Positions 35,036-43,257 of a stretch of 64,000 nt of DNA are shown in pieces. Below the pieces are notes generated by a model that was not told where the DNA came from, did no database searches, and worked only from the letters and a program-made list of their open reading frames with translations. Origin of the DNA: CAZDRI01 sp964508055 (GTDB lineage: Bacteria; Pseudomonadota; Gammaproteobacteria; PS1; Pseudothioglobaceae). The DNA lies in the NCBI GenBank assembly GCA_964508055.1, contig CAZDRI010000002.1, forward strand, positions 20,682 through 84,681. Reading direction: 5' to 3'. Position 1 is the stretch's first letter, and each line of letters opens with the position of its first letter. The position numbers and the translations under genes were made by a program.

Positions 35036-35170
35036 TTAACTGTGTCCAATACAGCACAGTTTTGTATTGTTTATGTTTAACCAATGATGCTTTAATAATT
35101 TTTTAGTGATTGCTATCTTAGCTGCTCCATTAGGACCTGCTATAACAACTAAAACAGGTTTATTTTTCAT
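35036..35170 (-). pseudogene. Zeta-toxin-like P-loop fragment
   Basis: This 44-codon frame starts at 35170, overlapping the end of the preceding small gene by 11 bases. It reads K-P-V-L-V-V-I-A-G-P-N-G-A-A-K-I-A-I-T-K-K-L-L. Zeta/PezT-type toxins start with the pattern V-x-x-A-G-P-N-G-A-G-K-T-T. The Lys is kept, but the following Gly and Thr of the Walker A motif are replaced (Ala, Ile), and the frame ends about 20 residues later. It is therefore a truncated, presumably inactive kinase toxin. It lies 22 bases before hscA. Confidence 0.65.
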
Positions 35171-35324
35171 TTTCTAATTTTTTTAAATATTCTAAAATTT
35201 CAAGAGATGCATAATTTTTTTTCACAAGTTCTCCATTTGTAAATCCAGTATTTTTACCAATATCTTTAAACAACTCATCCAGCTCTAAAATTGATTTTTC
35301 TTTTTTATCAAATTTGTTCTTCAT
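35160..35324 (-). CDS. Small protein, probable antitoxin of a decayed zeta-type module
   Basis: This frame of 54 residues starts at an ATG that overlaps the last 17 bases of hscB. It is hydrophilic and helical by composition: K-S-I-L-E-L-D-E-L-F-K-D-I-G-K-N-T-G-F-T-N-G-E-L in shorter terms is a charged helix followed by a turn. S-L-E-I-L-E-Y-L-K-K-L-E-N-E-K forms a C-terminal helix. I do not recognise the family with certainty. Position just upstream of, and overlapping, a zeta-toxin P-loop suggests the antitoxin half. The frame is intact, so it could still be expressed within the isc operon. Confidence 0.55.
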   Translation of the reverse strand: MKNKFDKKEKSILELDELFKDIGKNTGFTNGELVKKNYASLEILEYLKKLENEK

Positions 35325-35820
35325 ATTTATCCATTAATGTGTTTGTTTGTTGCTGTAATTGCTTGAAAAACTTTAGCTCTCTAATTAATTTTTTTACTTT
35401 TAATAAATCATTATTTTTAAATCCTTGACTAATTTGAGCAATACTATCTTTAATTTCTTGATTTATTTTTTCTAAAAAATTATATAATTCATCAATATTA
35501 TCAATATCTTCTAATTCCTCTCTCAATTCTATTTGCTTTAACAAAAATTCAGCATCCATTTTAGTGTCAGATTCTTTAAAGGCATTAATACCATTTGATT
35601 CTAAAATATAATTTGCCCTTTTTTCTGGAGATTTTAATATCTCATATGCACTATTTAAAATGGAAGTATTTTGTAATGCTTTTTGTCTTATTTCACTATC
35701 TTGATTTACGAATTTATCAGGGTGATTTGCCATTATTTTATCTTGATATATTTTTTCTAACTCTTTGATATTTATAAAATAATCACAATCAAGATTAAAT
35801 AAATTAAAATAATTTTTCAT
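35308..35820 (-). CDS. hscB: Fe-S assembly co-chaperone HscB (J-protein)
   Basis: HscB delivers IscU to HscA and stimulates its ATPase. The 170 residues begin with an N-terminal J domain: NYFNLFNLDCDYFINIKELE and the HPDK loop at 33-36. A C-terminal three-helix IscU-binding domain runs from about 85. It lies downstream of iscA as in other ISC operons. The 3' end overlaps a small antitoxin-like frame. Confidence 0.94.
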   Translation of the reverse strand: MKNYFNLFNLDCDYFINIKELEKIYQDKIMANHPDKFVNQDSEIRQKALQNTSILNSAYEILKSPEKRANYILESNGINAFKESDTKMDAEFLLKQIELREELEDIDNIDELYNFLEKINQEIKDSIAQISQGFKNNDLLKVKKLIRELKFFKQLQQQTNTLMDKYEEQI

Positions 35821-35851
35821 TTTTTAATAACACTTATTCAGGCTGGATTAT

Positions 35852-36175
35852 TTATACTGTAAAACTTTCACCACAACCACACTTATCTTTTACATTTGGA
35901 TTATTAAACACAAAGCCTTCATTTAAACCTTCTTTTGCATAATCTAACTCTGTGCCATCAAGATAAATAAGACTTTTATCATCAACTATAATTTTTATTC
36001 CATTATTTTCAAAAGACTTATCATTGCTATTTATACTATCAACAAATTCTAAATTGTAGCTAAGACCTGAACATCCTGTAGTTTTCACACCTACTCTAAT
36101 ACCTATCCCCTTACCTCTATTTTTTAGATAGTCATTTACTCTTTTTGCAGCGCTGTCAGTTATCGTAAGTGCCAT
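35852..36175 (-). CDS. iscA: A-type Fe-S carrier IscA
   Basis: This 107-residue scaffold/carrier delivers clusters to target proteins. The three cysteine ligands occur at the E. coli positions: C35 in KTTGCSGLSY, and C99 and C101 in DKCGCGESF. It starts 2 bases after the iscU stop, so translation is coupled, and it precedes hscB. Confidence 0.95.
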   Translation of the reverse strand: MALTITDSAAKRVNDYLKNRGKGIGIRVGVKTTGCSGLSYNLEFVDSINSNDKSFENNGIKIIVDDKSLIYLDGTELDYAKEGLNEGFVFNNPNVKDKCGCGESFTV

Positions 36176-36177
36176 TA

Positions 36178-36555
36178 TTATGATTTGTTTTTATAGTCAT
36201 TAATTGCTGCTTTAATTGCATCTTCAGCTAAAACAGAGCAATGAATTTTAACAGGTGGTAAAGCTAATTCTTCTGCAATTTCAGAGTTTTTAATTTTTGC
36301 TGCATCTTCTAAAGTCCTACCTTTAACCCACTCTGTCAATAAAGAACTTGAAGCAATAGCAGAACCACAGCCATAAGTTTTAAAAACAGCATCTTCAATT
36401 ACTCCATTATCATCAACTTTTATTTGTAAACGCATTACATCTCCACAAGCTGGTGCTCCTACCATGCCTGTGCCTGTTTTTTTATCTTTAATATCCATAA
36501 TTCCAACATTTCTTGGATTTTCATAGTGGTCCATAACTTTTTTACTATATGCCAT
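36178..36555 (-). CDS. iscU: Fe-S cluster scaffold IscU
   Basis: IscU is the 125-residue scaffold on which clusters form. Ligand cysteines are C37 (GAPACGDVM), C63 (TYGCGSA) and C106 (KIHCSVLA). LPPVK at 99-103 is the HscA recognition motif. DHYENPRNVG near 9 is the family start. The protein looks fully functional and is preceded by iscS by 9 bases. Confidence 0.96.
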   Translation of the reverse strand: MAYSKKVMDHYENPRNVGIMDIKDKKTGTGMVGAPACGDVMRLQIKVDDNGVIEDAVFKTYGCGSAIASSSLLTEWVKGRTLEDAAKIKNSEIAEELALPPVKIHCSVLAEDAIKAAINDYKNKS

Positions 36556-36564
36556 GATTTTCTC

Positions 36565-37779
36565 CTAATGTGTTGCCCATTGAACTTGTGACATATCTAT
36601 GCCATCTTTATACATATCCCAAAGAGGTGATAAATCTCTTAACTTAGCTACTTTTTCTTTAACTAATTTGCTTGCATAATTTACTTCTTCTAATGTAGTG
36701 AAACGACCAATACTAAAACGAATAGAGCTATGAGCTAGCTCGTCATTTAAACCTAAAGCCCGAAGAACATAAGAAGGCTCTAAACTTGCTGAGGTACAAG
36801 CAGAACCAGAAGAAACAGCTATATTAGATATAGCCATCATTAACGATTCACCTTCTACATAATTAAAACTAATGTTTAAAATTCCAGCTACACTAATATC
36901 AATATTGCCATTGATATAGACTTCTTCCATATTTTTAAAATTTTCATATAAGTGATTTTTTAATTTTAAAATTCTTTTATTATCTTGAGCCATTTCATTT
37001 TTAGCAATTTCAAAAGCCTCACCCATACCTACTATTTGGTGAGTTGCTAAAGTTCCAGACCTTAAACCTCTTTCATGCCCCCCACCATGCATTTGAGCTG
37101 CTAATCTTATTCTTGGTTTGCGTCTTACATATAAAGCACCAATTCCTTTTGGACCATATATTTTGTGCGCAGAAAATGACATTAAATCAACTTTTAAATC
37201 TTTAAGGTCTATATCAACTTTACCAGCACTTTGTGCTGCATCTACATGAAAAAATGTGTTATGTTTTTTACAAACTTCACCTATAGATTTTATATCCTGT
37301 ATTACCCCTATCTCATTATTAACATGCATAATAGATACTAAAATTGTATTTTCTCTTATTGTATTTTCTAACTTAGCTAAATCTAAAATACCATCACTTT
37401 GTGGGGTAAGATAACTAAGCTCAAAGCCTTCTCTTTCTAATTGTCTGCAAGTATCTAACACAGCTTTATGCTCTGTTTTCATAGTAATGATGTGCTTACC
37501 TTTGTTACGATAAAAATGAGCGACACCTTTTATTGCTAAATTATCTGACTCTGTAGCACCAGATGTCCATATAATCTCTTTTGAATCAGCATTTATTAAA
37601 TTTGCTACTTGCTCTCTTGCAATATCTACAGCTTTTTCTGCATCCCAGCCATATTTGTGAGAGCGTGATGCAGGGTTACCAAAATTAGTATCATAGGATA
37701 AATATTGATACATTTTTTTAGCTACTCTTTCATCTACAGGAGTGCCTGCAGCGTAATCCATAAAAATAGGTTTTTTCAT
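36565..37779 (-). CDS. iscS: Cysteine desulfurase IscS
   Basis: This PLP enzyme releases sulfur from cysteine for Fe-S clusters and tRNA thiolation. It is 404 residues, the normal length. The PLP lysine is K206 in SFSAHKIYGPKG, and the persulfide-forming Cys is C328 in SSGSACTSASLEPSYVL. TSGATESDNLAIKG near 72 and HVDAAQSAGKV near 178 are also present. It starts 2 bases downstream of iscR. Confidence 0.97.
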   Translation of the reverse strand: MKKPIFMDYAAGTPVDERVAKKMYQYLSYDTNFGNPASRSHKYGWDAEKAVDIAREQVANLINADSKEIIWTSGATESDNLAIKGVAHFYRNKGKHIITMKTEHKAVLDTCRQLEREGFELSYLTPQSDGILDLAKLENTIRENTILVSIMHVNNEIGVIQDIKSIGEVCKKHNTFFHVDAAQSAGKVDIDLKDLKVDLMSFSAHKIYGPKGIGALYVRRKPRIRLAAQMHGGGHERGLRSGTLATHQIVGMGEAFEIAKNEMAQDNKRILKLKNHLYENFKNMEEVYINGNIDISVAGILNISFNYVEGESLMMAISNIAVSSGSACTSASLEPSYVLRALGLNDELAHSSIRFSIGRFTTLEEVNYASKLVKEKVAKLRDLSPLWDMYKDGIDMSQVQWATH

Positions 37780-37781
37780 AG

Positions 37782-38213
37782 TTAAGCCTGTTCCTTTAAT
37801 ATGTTTTTATTATAGTCTTGAATTACTGATTTTAAACTTGTAACAGCTAATTGTTCATACATTTTGTCACTTATATTGCTCCACAAATAATGACTAATAC
37901 ATGGTTTGTTTGGTAGACAGTCTTTCAAACCACCGCATCTTCTTAAATCTATATTTTCATCTACTGCATCAATTATATCTTTAACACTAATATTTTCTGC
38001 TGCTTTGTTAAGAATGTAGCCGCCACCTGGCCCTTTATAGCTGCTTACTAAATTTTCTTTTCTTAATCTAGCAAATAATTGTTCTAAATACGAAAGGGAA
38101 ATTCCTTGCTTTTCAGAAATTGCAAGTAAAGATATAGGCTTTTCACTTTTTTCTTCTTTAGCTAAATATAACATTGCCATTATTGCATACCTACCTTTTG
38201 TAGTTATTTGCAT
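37782..38213 (-). CDS. iscR: Fe-S-dependent transcriptional regulator IscR
   Basis: IscR is an Rrf2-family repressor of the isc operon whose [2Fe-2S] form binds type 1 sites. Its 143 residues have the winged-helix start MQITTKGRYAIMAMLYLAKE, a recognition helix region GISLSYLEQLFARLRKENLV, and cluster cysteines C93, C99 and C105. The gene is first in its operon, and a strong type 1 IscR site lies over the promoter about 70 bases upstream, so autoregulation is expected. Confidence 0.95.
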   Translation of the reverse strand: MQITTKGRYAIMAMLYLAKEEKSEKPISLLAISEKQGISLSYLEQLFARLRKENLVSSYKGPGGGYILNKAAENISVKDIIDAVDENIDLRRCGGLKDCLPNKPCISHYLWSNISDKMYEQLAVTSLKSVIQDYNKNILKEQA

Positions 38214-38270
38214 GTTTTAATCTCCTTGCTAAATAGTATAATTTAGACTATATCCCCATAAAAAATAGGA

Positions 38271-38305
38271 ATATTATTATATAACCTAGTAAATTAGTCA
38301 AGTAT
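38271..38305 (-). promoter_or_regulatory. isc operon promoter with type 1 IscR operator
   Basis: Read leftward, 38305-38281 gives ATACTTGACT-AATTT-ACTAGGTTAT. Against the E. coli type 1 IscR consensus this matches at 22 of 25 positions by my alignment. TTGACT (38301-38296) inside it serves as the -35 element, and TATAAT/TAATAAT sequences at 38281-38271 are the -10 region. The operator thus covers the -35 element, the layout of a repressed isc promoter. Confidence 0.78.
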
Positions 38306-38307
38306 TT

Positions 38308-39006
38308 TTATTTGTCTTCTACTTTGCAGTCTTCAACTGGTGTGGTGTCAACTTTATCAATATTAAGTTTGTTAGATATCTTATTAACTTGTTCATCTAA
38401 GCCCTCAATATGAGCAATAATAGCATTGATAGCTTCTATGTTTGGGTCTTTAGCGTTTTTATCGGTAGCATAAAGATTAAAGCCAGCTTTTTGCTTTTGT
38501 TGCTGTTTAAGAACTCTAGCTGGAACACCAACAACAGTTTGATTAGATTCAATAGATTTAGTAACTACTGAATTAGAACCTACTTTAACATTATTATTTA
38601 AAGTAATAGGACCTAATACTTTTGCTCCAGCACCAATTACAACATTATCTTTTAAAGTAGGGTGACGCTTGCCTTTATCCCAACTAGTTCCACCTAAAGT
38701 TACACCTTGATATAGAGTGCAATCATCACCAATTTCTGTAGTTTCGCCAATCACGACACCCATTCCGTGATCAATAAAGAATCTTTTGCCAATTTTAGCT
38801 CCTGGATGTATTTCTATCCCTGTAAGCCACCTAGCGAAAGATGAGATGAATCTTGCTAACCAATATAATCTGATGTTCCAAAGTTTATTGGCCATACGAT
38901 AAAATAACATGGCATGAAATCCTGAGTAACAAGTAATAATTTCAAAAACTCCTTTTACTGCAGGATCCCTGTCAAATATACATTTTATATCTTCTATAAT
39001 TTTCAT
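38308..39006 (-). CDS. cysE: Serine O-acetyltransferase
   Basis: CysE makes O-acetylserine, the carbon precursor of cysteine. The 232-residue protein has an N-terminal helical part (MLFYRMANKLWNIRLYWLAR) and a left-handed beta-helix of hexapeptide repeats: IHPGAKIGKRFFIDHGMGVV, IGETTEIGDDCTLYQGVTLGG and TLKDNVVIGAGAKVLGPI. The catalytic Asp/His pair occurs in FIDHG. It is the shorter EpsC/CysE type lacking the long N-terminal domain of E. coli CysE. It sits directly upstream of iscR, linking cysteine supply to sulfur transfer. Confidence 0.94.
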   Translation of the reverse strand: MKIIEDIKCIFDRDPAVKGVFEIITCYSGFHAMLFYRMANKLWNIRLYWLARFISSFARWLTGIEIHPGAKIGKRFFIDHGMGVVIGETTEIGDDCTLYQGVTLGGTSWDKGKRHPTLKDNVVIGAGAKVLGPITLNNNVKVGSNSVVTKSIESNQTVVGVPARVLKQQQKQKAGFNLYATDKNAKDPNIEAINAIIAHIEGLDEQVNKISNKLNIDKVDTTPVEDCKVEDK

Positions 39007-39060
39007 CTGTAAGATTATAACATCAATTATATTATCATTTGCTAATGTAAAATATGATTT

Positions 39061-39966
39061 ATGAATGGAATTAACTTGACTTTAGCAGAACTTATATTTT
39101 TACAAAATTATATTTCTTCTAACATGATTAATACTAAAAAAAATGTTAGGTCTATTTTAAGTGGTCAAAAAGTTTCTAAATTAAAAGGTAAAGGCATTGA
39201 TTTTGAAGAAGTCAGAGAATATGTGTTTGGAGATGATATTAAAGCAATTGATTGGAATATAACGGCTCGCACTGGAAGAGTGCATACTAAAATTTATAAA
39301 GAAGAAAGAGAAAGACCAATATTATTAGTAGTTGATTTAAGTAGTTCTATGCGCTTTGCTTCAAAAAAAGCTTTTAAATCAATAATAGCAGCACATTTTG
39401 CTACTTTGCTTGCTAAGCTTGCAACTCTACATAAAGATAAGGTAGGAGGAGTAATATACTCTGGAAAAAATCATTTAGAGCTAAGACCTAAAGCAAATAA
39501 CCCAGGAGTTCAATCTCTTATTAGAAATTTATATTTTCTGCATGAAGAAATGGACTTAGAAGAGGATAAAAATGCTATGAATTTTTCTCTTAGAAGATTA
39601 AAAAATTTTGTGCATTCTGGAAGTTTAGTAATAATAATAAGTGATTTTAATAATTTTGACAATCATACTCAAACTTTATGTCAGCAAATAGGAAAACACA
39701 ATGATATAGCTTTGGTTTTTATCTATGATGAAATAGAAAAAAAAGCCCCAAAGTCAGGGCATTATTTAATTAGCAATGGTATAAATAATAAAATTTTTGA
39801 TACAACTAATAAGAATATTCGTAATACATATGAAAAACTATTTAATGATAAGTTTAATTTTATTAAAAAGTTTGCATATGACAATAAATACTTGTTTGTG
39901 CCATTGGCAACAAATGACGATTTAATAGCTACTTTAAATAATAATTTTCAAATTTTTAAAAAATGA
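39061..39966 (+). CDS. DUF58 domain protein (MoxR/BatA-associated)
   Basis: These 301 residues contain the DUF58 signature GKGIDFEEVREYVFGDDIK near 43, followed by IDWNITARTGRVHTK. A degenerate vWA-like region then has PILLVVDLSSSMRF near 94 and LVIIISDFNNF near 194. DUF58 proteins sit between a MoxR ATPase and the BatA/B proteins, acting probably in folding or metallation of exported proteins. The usual upstream moxR is absent here: cysE is divergently transcribed 54 bases away. Confidence 0.85.
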   Translation: MNGINLTLAELIFLQNYISSNMINTKKNVRSILSGQKVSKLKGKGIDFEEVREYVFGDDIKAIDWNITARTGRVHTKIYKEERERPILLVVDLSSSMRFASKKAFKSIIAAHFATLLAKLATLHKDKVGGVIYSGKNHLELRPKANNPGVQSLIRNLYFLHEEMDLEEDKNAMNFSLRRLKNFVHSGSLVIIISDFNNFDNHTQTLCQQIGKHNDIALVFIYDEIEKKAPKSGHYLISNGINNKIFDTTNKNIRNTYEKLFNDKFNFIKKFAYDNKYLFVPLATNDDLIATLNNNFQIFKK

Positions 39967-40409
39967 ATTCATCACCTCAATTAAAGCTAAGAGATATTGC
40001 TCTACCTCAAGAAATAGGCTTTGAAATAGCCTATGGTTGGATAGCATTAGTTATTCTAATATTGATATTAGTCTTTATCTTTATTATTTATTTAAGAAAA
40101 ATAAAAAGAAATCCTAAGAATTTAGCTTTAAAAGAATTAGACTTAATAAAAACTAGTTTTAATGAAGATAAAGATTATCATAAGTTAGCAAGAGAATGTA
40201 ATTTACTACTTAGGCGTTATGTAATGCAAAAGTATAATATTACTATAAAAGATGAAGAAAAATGGCTGGAATTTCTTTCAAAAAATTTAATTTTAACTGA
40301 GGATATTAAAATAATATTTTCAGAAAAAATTTATCAAAAAAAATTTACTTTTAATGATGACGATTTATTAAATTATTGTGATGCTTGGATAAAAAATAAT
40401 AATGTTTAA
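39963..40409 (+). CDS. DUF4381 membrane protein of the Bat operon
   Basis: This 148-residue protein has a single membrane helix near 25-46 (GWIALVILILILVFIFIIYL) after a short N-terminal LRDIALPQEIGF segment. A cytoplasmic helical domain follows (LARECNLLLRRYVMQKYN). This matches the small protein (DUF4381) usually found between DUF58 and BatA genes. It overlaps both neighbours by a few bases, so the four genes form a translationally coupled operon. Confidence 0.78.
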   Translation: MNSSPQLKLRDIALPQEIGFEIAYGWIALVILILILVFIFIIYLRKIKRNPKNLALKELDLIKTSFNEDKDYHKLARECNLLLRRYVMQKYNITIKDEEKWLEFLSKNLILTEDIKIIFSEKIYQKKFTFNDDDLLNYCDAWIKNNNV

Positions 40410-41367
40410 ATTTGATTGGATATATTCATTTTTTTTGCTACCATTGCCTTTTTTAATTTATTGGATATTACCAAAAGTTAAACAACAAAATAAAATAGCA
40501 TTAAAAGTGCCTTTTTTTGACACATTATCTAATGAAACAATTAACAGTAGGCAATTTATTAATATAAATTTTATAGATTTATTAAATATACTTGCTTGGA
40601 TAGCACTAATACTTACCATAGCAAAACCAGTATGGGTAAGTGACTCTATTAAATTACCTGTGAAAGGTAAAGATGTGATGTTAGCAGTTGATTTATCAGG
40701 AAGTATGCAAGAAAAAGACTTTATTTTAAATGGTCAAAAGGTAGATAGATTAACTGCTGTTAAAAAAACGGCAAATGAATTTATAGATAAAAGAAAAAAA
40801 GATAGAATTGGACTAGTAGTATTTGGAAGTCAAGCTTATTTGTATGCCCCACTTACTTTTGATACAACCTTAGTTAAACAATTCCTAAATGAATCAAGAA
40901 TTAGAATGGCTGGAGAAAAAACAGCAATTGGCGATGCAATTGCTTTAGCTATAAAGCATTTTAGTGACAGCAATATTGAATCAGAAAAAAACAAGATATT
41001 AATACTTTTAACTGATGGTGCTAATTCAGCAGGAATTATAGACCCTAGAGAAGCAGTAAAATTAGCAAAATTAGAAAATCTAAAAATTTACACTATAGGA
41101 ATAGGAACTGATGCTATAAAAGGCTTTTTTTTTAGAAGAGCTAGTATTGATGAAGCTTTATTAAAATTTATTGCTGCTGAAACAGGGGCAAAGTATTTTC
41201 GGGCAAAAAACACTAAAGGTTTAGAGCAAATATATAATGCCTTAGATAAATTAGAATCTATAGCTAAAGAAGATAAAATTTTTAGACCTATTAAAGATTT
41301 GTTCTTTTATCCATTGGCTCTATCATTATTTTTATATTTTTTAATAATACTTTTAAAACTAAGATGA
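40402..41367 (+). CDS. BatA-like von Willebrand factor type A membrane protein
   Basis: This 321-residue protein has an N-terminal BatA helix pair (FLLPLPFLIYWILP and LLNILAWIALILTIAKPVW) and a vWA domain. The MIDAS motif is intact: VMLAVDLSGSMQEKDF near 93, LTDGANSAG near 205. Another hydrophobic helix closes the C-terminus. It is expected to display the vWA domain in the periplasm. It overlaps the following BatB-like gene by 4 bases. Confidence 0.87.
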   Translation: MFKFDWIYSFFLLPLPFLIYWILPKVKQQNKIALKVPFFDTLSNETINSRQFININFIDLLNILAWIALILTIAKPVWVSDSIKLPVKGKDVMLAVDLSGSMQEKDFILNGQKVDRLTAVKKTANEFIDKRKKDRIGLVVFGSQAYLYAPLTFDTTLVKQFLNESRIRMAGEKTAIGDAIALAIKHFSDSNIESEKNKILILLTDGANSAGIIDPREAVKLAKLENLKIYTIGIGTDAIKGFFFRRASIDEALLKFIAAETGAKYFRAKNTKGLEQIYNALDKLESIAKEDKIFRPIKDLFFYPLALSLFLYFLIILLKLR

Positions 41368-43256
41368 ACTTTAATGATTTTTATTTTATTCGCCCTTTAT
41401 GGCTAATTAGCTTATTGCCAATAGCTTTTGTTTTATTTAGATTTTATAAGAAAAAATATTCTGATAAGATTTGGCTAAGTGTTGTTGAAAGTCATTTGTT
41501 TAATGCCTTAAAGATAGATCCAAACAAAACAGCATCAAAGACAAAGATTATATTAATTGCAATTTGTGCAATTATAATGATATTGGCACTATCTGGACCT
41601 AGTTTTTATAAATACCCCCACTCTACTTTTAAAATAAACAAAACTTATATGCTTATCCTTGATTTATCTATATCAATGAACGCAACTGATAGCAAACCTA
41701 CCAGACTTAAAAGAGCAGTTTTAGCTATCAATAACTTTTTAAATAAAACTAATGAAGGTGAATTTATGCTGATGGGTTTTGCCGGTGAACCCTATTTAAT
41801 AAGCCCTGCTACAGCAGATAAAAAAACAATACTTTCTTTAATTGACGGAATTACTACTAATATAATCCCTACTCAAGGCTCAAGACTTGATTTAGCGTTT
41901 ACTTATGCAAAGGATTTATTGGCTGATAAAAAAAATAGTCATAACAGTATTTTGTTATTAACTGATGCAGAAAAAATATCTTCAAGTGCTTTTAATATAG
42001 CTAAAGAAATTAATAAAAATGACACTAAAATATCAGTAATAGGATTTGGAAGTAAAAGCGGCACCCCAATTCAAACAGATAATGGCTTTCTTAAAATAAA
42101 TGAAAATATTATTATTTCTAAACAAGATGAGACTCTTCTTAAAAGTTTAGCAAAATCAGGGGGGGGGATTTATCTAAACTCACAGACCAAGCCAAAAGCT
42201 ATAGATGATTATATAAATTTTAATAAAAACACTTTAACTAAAAAAATAGAAAAAATGAAAGATAAAAATATTGAATTATATAGAGATGATGGAATTTGGT
42301 TAGTATTACTACTATTGCCGTTAGTAGCTTTAACTTTTAGAAAAGGATTTAGTTTTATCATACTTATTCCACTTTTAATACCAACTAATAGCGAAGCTAG
42401 TTGGTGGCAAGATTTATGGCAAACTCAAAACCAACAAGCACAAAAAGCATATAACGATAAAGATTTTAAAACTGCTGCGCAAAAATTTGAAAATGAGTCT
42501 TGGAAAGCTACAAGTCTTTATAGAGCTAAGAAATTTGAAGCAGCAGTAGCAAACTATTCTGATTTAAAACAATATTATAATCAAGGCAATAGCCTTGCTA
42601 ATTTAAACAAATTAAATGAGGCAATTAAAGTTTATGAAAAAGTTGATAAAGATAATGATAATTATGAAAATGCTCAATACAATATAAATGCAATTAAGGA
42701 GTTTCTTAAAAAGAAAAAGAACAAAAATCAAAAGAATAAAAATCAAAAATCAAAAACAAGCAACAGTAATCAAAATCAACAAAATAGCCAAAAACAAGAT
42801 AATAAAAACCAACAAGATAATAAACAAAATAATAAAAATAGTAAAAATGGAGATAAAAAACAGCAAAAGAAAAAAAATAAATTAACAGATGAAGAGAAAA
42901 AACGATTAGCAAAAGAAGGACAGAAAAAAGCTAAAGAAAAAAAAGAAAATAAAGCTGATAATAAAAAATCAGAAGCCAAGAAAAAAAATAATAAAAATAA
43001 AGAAAATAAAAAAATAACAGAAAAAAAAGAGAATGAGTCTGGTGCTGGTAAAAAATTAGAAAAAAAAGAAAAAAAGCCTAAACGATCAGCTTTAGAGACT
43101 TTAAATAATGAAAAAAAACAGCTAGTAGAGCAATATTTAAAAAAAATAAAAACTAAGCCATATGGTTTATTACAAAGAAAATTTTTAATTGAAAGAGAAT
43201 ATAGAAAACAAAATAAATCAAAAATATATAATCCAACAAGTGAAATTACATGGTAA
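41364..43256 (+). CDS. BatB-like vWA protein fused to TPR (BatC-like) and a Lys/Asn/Gln-rich tail
   Basis: This 630-residue protein has membrane helices near 12-26, 63-80 and 310-340, and a vWA domain with MIDAS YMLILDLSISMNATD near 95. TPR repeats follow at about 360-445 (AQKAYNDKDFKTAAQKFENESW, YNQGNSLANLNKLNEAIKVYEK). A 130-residue tail of almost only Lys, Asn, Gln and Glu precedes a short conserved end (QRKFLIEREYRKQ). BatB and BatC functions are thus fused. A run of nine G bases encodes SGGGIY near residue 265-270. Confidence 0.82.
   Translation: MNFNDFYFIRPLWLISLLPIAFVLFRFYKKKYSDKIWLSVVESHLFNALKIDPNKTASKTKIILIAICAIIMILALSGPSFYKYPHSTFKINKTYMLILDLSISMNATDSKPTRLKRAVLAINNFLNKTNEGEFMLMGFAGEPYLISPATADKKTILSLIDGITTNIIPTQGSRLDLAFTYAKDLLADKKNSHNSILLLTDAEKISSSAFNIAKEINKNDTKISVIGFGSKSGTPIQTDNGFLKINENIIISKQDETLLKSLAKSGGGIYLNSQTKPKAIDDYINFNKNTLTKKIEKMKDKNIELYRDDGIWLVLLLLPLVALTFRKGFSFIILIPLLIPTNSEASWWQDLWQTQNQQAQKAYNDKDFKTAAQKFENESWKATSLYRAKKFEAAVANYSDLKQYYNQGNSLANLNKLNEAIKVYEKVDKDNDNYENAQYNINAIKEFLKKKKNKNQKNKNQKSKTSNSNQNQQNSQKQDNKNQQDNKQNNKNSKNGDKKQQKKKNKLTDEEKKRLAKEGQKKAKEKKENKADNKKSEAKKKNNKNKENKKITEKKENESGAGKKLEKKEKKPKRSALETLNNEKKQLVEQYLKKIKTKPYGLLQRKFLIEREYRKQNKSKIYNPTSEITW
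42159..42167 (+). repeat. G9 homopolymer inside the BatB-like gene
   Basis: Nine consecutive G residues encode three glycines in a region that is otherwise very AT-rich. A run of this length invites slippage, so it could switch the reading frame on and off, or be a sequencing artefact. Confidence 0.7.
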
Positions 43257-43257
43257 A

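Noticed and set aside
42706..42979. Long minus-strand frames rich in Phe, Tyr and Ser opposite the BatB tail
   Set aside because: They are complements of the AAA/AAT/CAA codons of the Lys/Asn/Gln-rich tail and show no gene signals.
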